Notes under the pieces: generated by a model
The model's database searches: none
What the model was told of the DNA's origin: nothing
The model's input: only the letters and a program-made list of their open reading frames with translations
Position numbers and translations under genes: made by a program
In this document: piece after piece, positions 62,452 through 64,000 of the stretch
Layout: every line of letters begins with the position of its first letter
Numbering within the stretch: the stretch's first letter is position 1
Source: a beta proteobacterium KB13
GTDB lineage: Bacteria > Pseudomonadota > Gammaproteobacteria > Burkholderiales > Methylophilaceae
Direction: 5' to 3'
Assembly (NCBI GenBank): GCA_000156155.1
Contig: DS995299.1
Span: forward strand, 397,827 to 461,826
DNA: 64,000 nucleotides

Positions 62452-63741
62452 ATGCGAAACACAATGAAATGGCTTGCTAAGTCATTAGTAGTTGGTTTGT
62501 CTGTAATCTCTGTCAATGCAATGGCAGACGACACACCTAAAATCAAAGTCGAAAAAATCCATAAAGATTTAAAAAATCCTTGGGATATGTCATTTGTTGA
62601 TAATGACACAATGTTTTTTTCAGAAAAGTGTGACGGCTTATCTGTGAAAACTAAGGATGGGATTAATAAACTCTATGGTATGAAAGGATCTAAAGGTTAC
62701 AACTCAGCTGGCGAAGATCTCTTCTGTGAAGGGCAAGCAGGTATGATGGGTATAGCAGTAGACCCAAATTTTGCTAAAAATAGACACATATATGTAGCTT
62801 CAACATCTAAAAAGTATCACGGTGATGGTTGTAAAGATAATATGGACGTTTGTAACGGTAATATCGTCATGAAATTTACAGTAAGTGAAGACTTCAAGAG
62901 TGTGTCCGATCGAACAGACATCATCACTGATATTCAGTACAAACCATTTGAATCAGATCATCCATTTGGTGGACCAGGTGCACACAATGGTGCCCGCTTA
63001 AGGTTTGATAAAACAGGCGCACTTTGGGTTACTGGCGGCGACCGCCATAAAGGCGACTGCCCACAATCTCCTACACTGATTTGCGGTAAAGTGCTCAGAG
63101 TTGACACCAATGGTAAGGCACACCCTGACAATAAACCTCCAAAAGGTTTCGATAAGAGAATCTACACTTATGGACATCGAAATGTACAAGGTATTGCTTT
63201 CCATCCTGCAAATGATCAGGTCTTTACAGCAGAACACGGTCCTTGGCATAACGATGAAATTACTTTGTTAGTTAAAGGTAAAAATGCTGGTTGGGACCCT
63301 GCACAAAATGCAGGTGGTCGAGGTGAGTGTCCTGATGCATATTGTGGATATATGCCTAATCAAAAAGAGGGTATGGATCCAGCAGTAAGAGGGGCTTTTA
63401 CTCCAATGAGTGATACACGCTTCAAAGACTTAATGTACCCAACATGGAATAATATGGGTCTATCTCAAGGCACTGGTTCTGCAGCATTCCTTGCTGGTAA
63501 GCAGTGGGGTAAGTGGGAGAATAGGCTTGTTGTTGGTGTTATGGGTATTGCCTTTGGTGATACACCGGCTGGTGCAAGAATTGATGTCATTGATTTAACT
63601 GCTGATGGTACATCGGTTCACGGAGTGATCACAATGCCTTTAGGCATAAGTGAGAGATTTAGAGGTGTGACAATGGGTCCTGATGGGGCATTATATGCAG
63701 CAGTGGATGAAGGAAATATTTATAGAATTACTGCAGAGTAA
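62452..63741 (+). CDS. PQQ-dependent aldose/sugar dehydrogenase (soluble, Asd/YliI type)
   Basis: The 429-aa product has a signal peptide (to VNAMADD) and a six-bladed beta-propeller with family motifs NPWDMSFVD, GGPGAHNGARLRFDKTGALW, GGDRHKGD, YGHRNVQGIAFHP and EHGPWHNDEI, where His and Arg contact PQQ. It oxidises aldose sugars or similar alcohols in the periplasm, with electrons passing to cytochrome c. Cys in FSEKCDG and CPQSP/LICGK may form disulfides. It is followed by a strong terminator. Confidence 0.88.
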   Translation: MRNTMKWLAKSLVVGLSVISVNAMADDTPKIKVEKIHKDLKNPWDMSFVDNDTMFFSEKCDGLSVKTKDGINKLYGMKGSKGYNSAGEDLFCEGQAGMMGIAVDPNFAKNRHIYVASTSKKYHGDGCKDNMDVCNGNIVMKFTVSEDFKSVSDRTDIITDIQYKPFESDHPFGGPGAHNGARLRFDKTGALWVTGGDRHKGDCPQSPTLICGKVLRVDTNGKAHPDNKPPKGFDKRIYTYGHRNVQGIAFHPANDQVFTAEHGPWHNDEITLLVKGKNAGWDPAQNAGGRGECPDAYCGYMPNQKEGMDPAVRGAFTPMSDTRFKDLMYPTWNNMGLSQGTGSAAFLAGKQWGKWENRLVVGVMGIAFGDTPAGARIDVIDLTADGTSVHGVITMPLGISERFRGVTMGPDGALYAAVDEGNIYRITAE

Positions 63742-63763
63742 TTTTTTCTCTTTTTACTTTTTT

Positions 63764-63790
63764 AAAAACCACCTTCGGGTGGTTTTTTTT
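63764..63790 (+). terminator. Intrinsic terminator after the PQQ dehydrogenase
   Basis: AAAAACCACC and GGTGGTTTTT form a perfect ten-base stem with a TTCG loop, followed by a T run. It ends the cytochrome-dehydrogenase unit. Confidence 0.9.
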
Positions 63791-63808
63791 AGTTAGAAAT
63801 CTAAAATT

Positions 63809-63838
63809 CGTGGGTCATTTCTTAATCGTGGGTCACTT
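63809..63838. repeat. Two direct copies of CGTGGGTCA(T/C)TT
   Basis: Copies at 63809-63820 and 63827-63838, 18 bases apart, one mismatch. They lie 112-141 bases before the third ssrA end copy, the same geometry as the other cassette repeats. Confidence 0.55.
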
Positions 63839-63949
63839 TGTTTTAGATTTGGTTAAATTGGGTTAAACTTAATTAGAGAGCTGATACTTTTTAAGCACGA
63901 TTTTTGAGGATAAGGAGCTTATAAATACAAGGGTTTCATGGGACATTTT

Positions 63950-63968
63950 ATTCCCCCCAGCTCCATCA
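63950..63968 (+). repeat. Copy of the ssrA 3' end (attachment site 3)
   Basis: ATTCCCCCCAGCTCCATCA matches ssrA 60192-60210 with one change. It marks the far end of cassette 2; sequence beyond the window may contain more inserts. The preceding 111 bases hold no gene. Confidence 0.7.
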
Positions 63969-64000
63969 ATTAAAGTGATTAATACATTATGATTAAAGAC

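Larger units (their letters stand above)
61745..63968. mobile_element. Putative integrase-less cassette 2 behind ssrA
   Basis: Extends from the second to the third copy of the ssrA 3' end (63950-63968). It carries an exported protein, a cytochrome c, a PQQ sugar dehydrogenase and two direct repeats before the distal copy; no recombinase. The genes fit one function, electron transfer from sugar oxidation. Confidence 0.6.

Overview
The window is an AT-rich, gene-dense bacterial chromosome segment. Many neighbouring genes overlap by 1-20 bases, intergenic gaps are short, and TTG/GTG starts are common, as in a streamlined genome. Housekeeping genes point to a betaproteobacterium: aceE, hrpA, a stand-alone RlmL-type methyltransferase, dnaE-accA-tilS, guaB-guaA, ratA-rnfH and smpB-ssrA with tag ANDDNYALAA. 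A double-PepSY periplasmic protein beside a TonB receptor and a PQQ dehydrogenase/cytochrome c pair suggest the methylotrophic Methylophilaceae (OM43-like). No methanol dehydrogenase or rRNA lies in the window, so this placement is inference.

Layout. 1-3.2 kb: aceE (cut by the window edge), an M17 aminopeptidase and a small zinc-ribbon protein. 3.26-7.5 kb: an intact tRNA-Arg(CCU) followed by a 4.2-kb insert that ends in a 67-base copy of the tRNA 3' part. It carries a CsoR-type metal cassette and a MarR/SDR/hydrolase cassette but no integrase. 7.5-15.5 kb: an accessory zone of tiny membrane and Cys-rich proteins, two AlpA-like regulators, a DUF4399 protein, a SOUL protein and an exported methyltransferase. 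15.5-24.1 kb: htpX, selO, an ABC exporter and a photolyase. 24.1-32.6 kb: a secreted protein with perfect 54-base repeats, surface-sugar genes, rhlE and rbgA. 32.6-44.6 kb: hrpA, methyltransferases, tpx, dnaE, accA and tilS. 44.6-50 kb: PepSY protein, TonB-dependent receptor, histidine kinase and LuxR-type regulator. 50-60.2 kb: purT, typA, nitroreductase, a GreB-like factor, guaA/guaB, ratA/rnfH, smpB and ssrA. 60.2-64 kb: two consecutive inserts behind ssrA, each ending in a copy of the tmRNA 3' end. The first carries an OhrR-like regulator and an exported truncated globin; the second carries a cytochrome c and a PQQ sugar dehydrogenase.

Two themes stand out. (1) Small cassettes without integrases are stacked behind tRNA-Arg(CCU) and ssrA. 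In each of the three, a set of short direct repeats, different in each cassette, lies about 80-135 bases before the distal attachment-site copy. This resembles satellite-like islands mobilised in trans. (2) The PepSY - TonB receptor - two-component locus has three inverted repeats (core TTAGGAA-N3-TTCCTAA) in the shared divergent promoter region. It is a candidate lanthanide uptake and sensing module. Both are inferences from sequence pattern and family knowledge; no searches were run.
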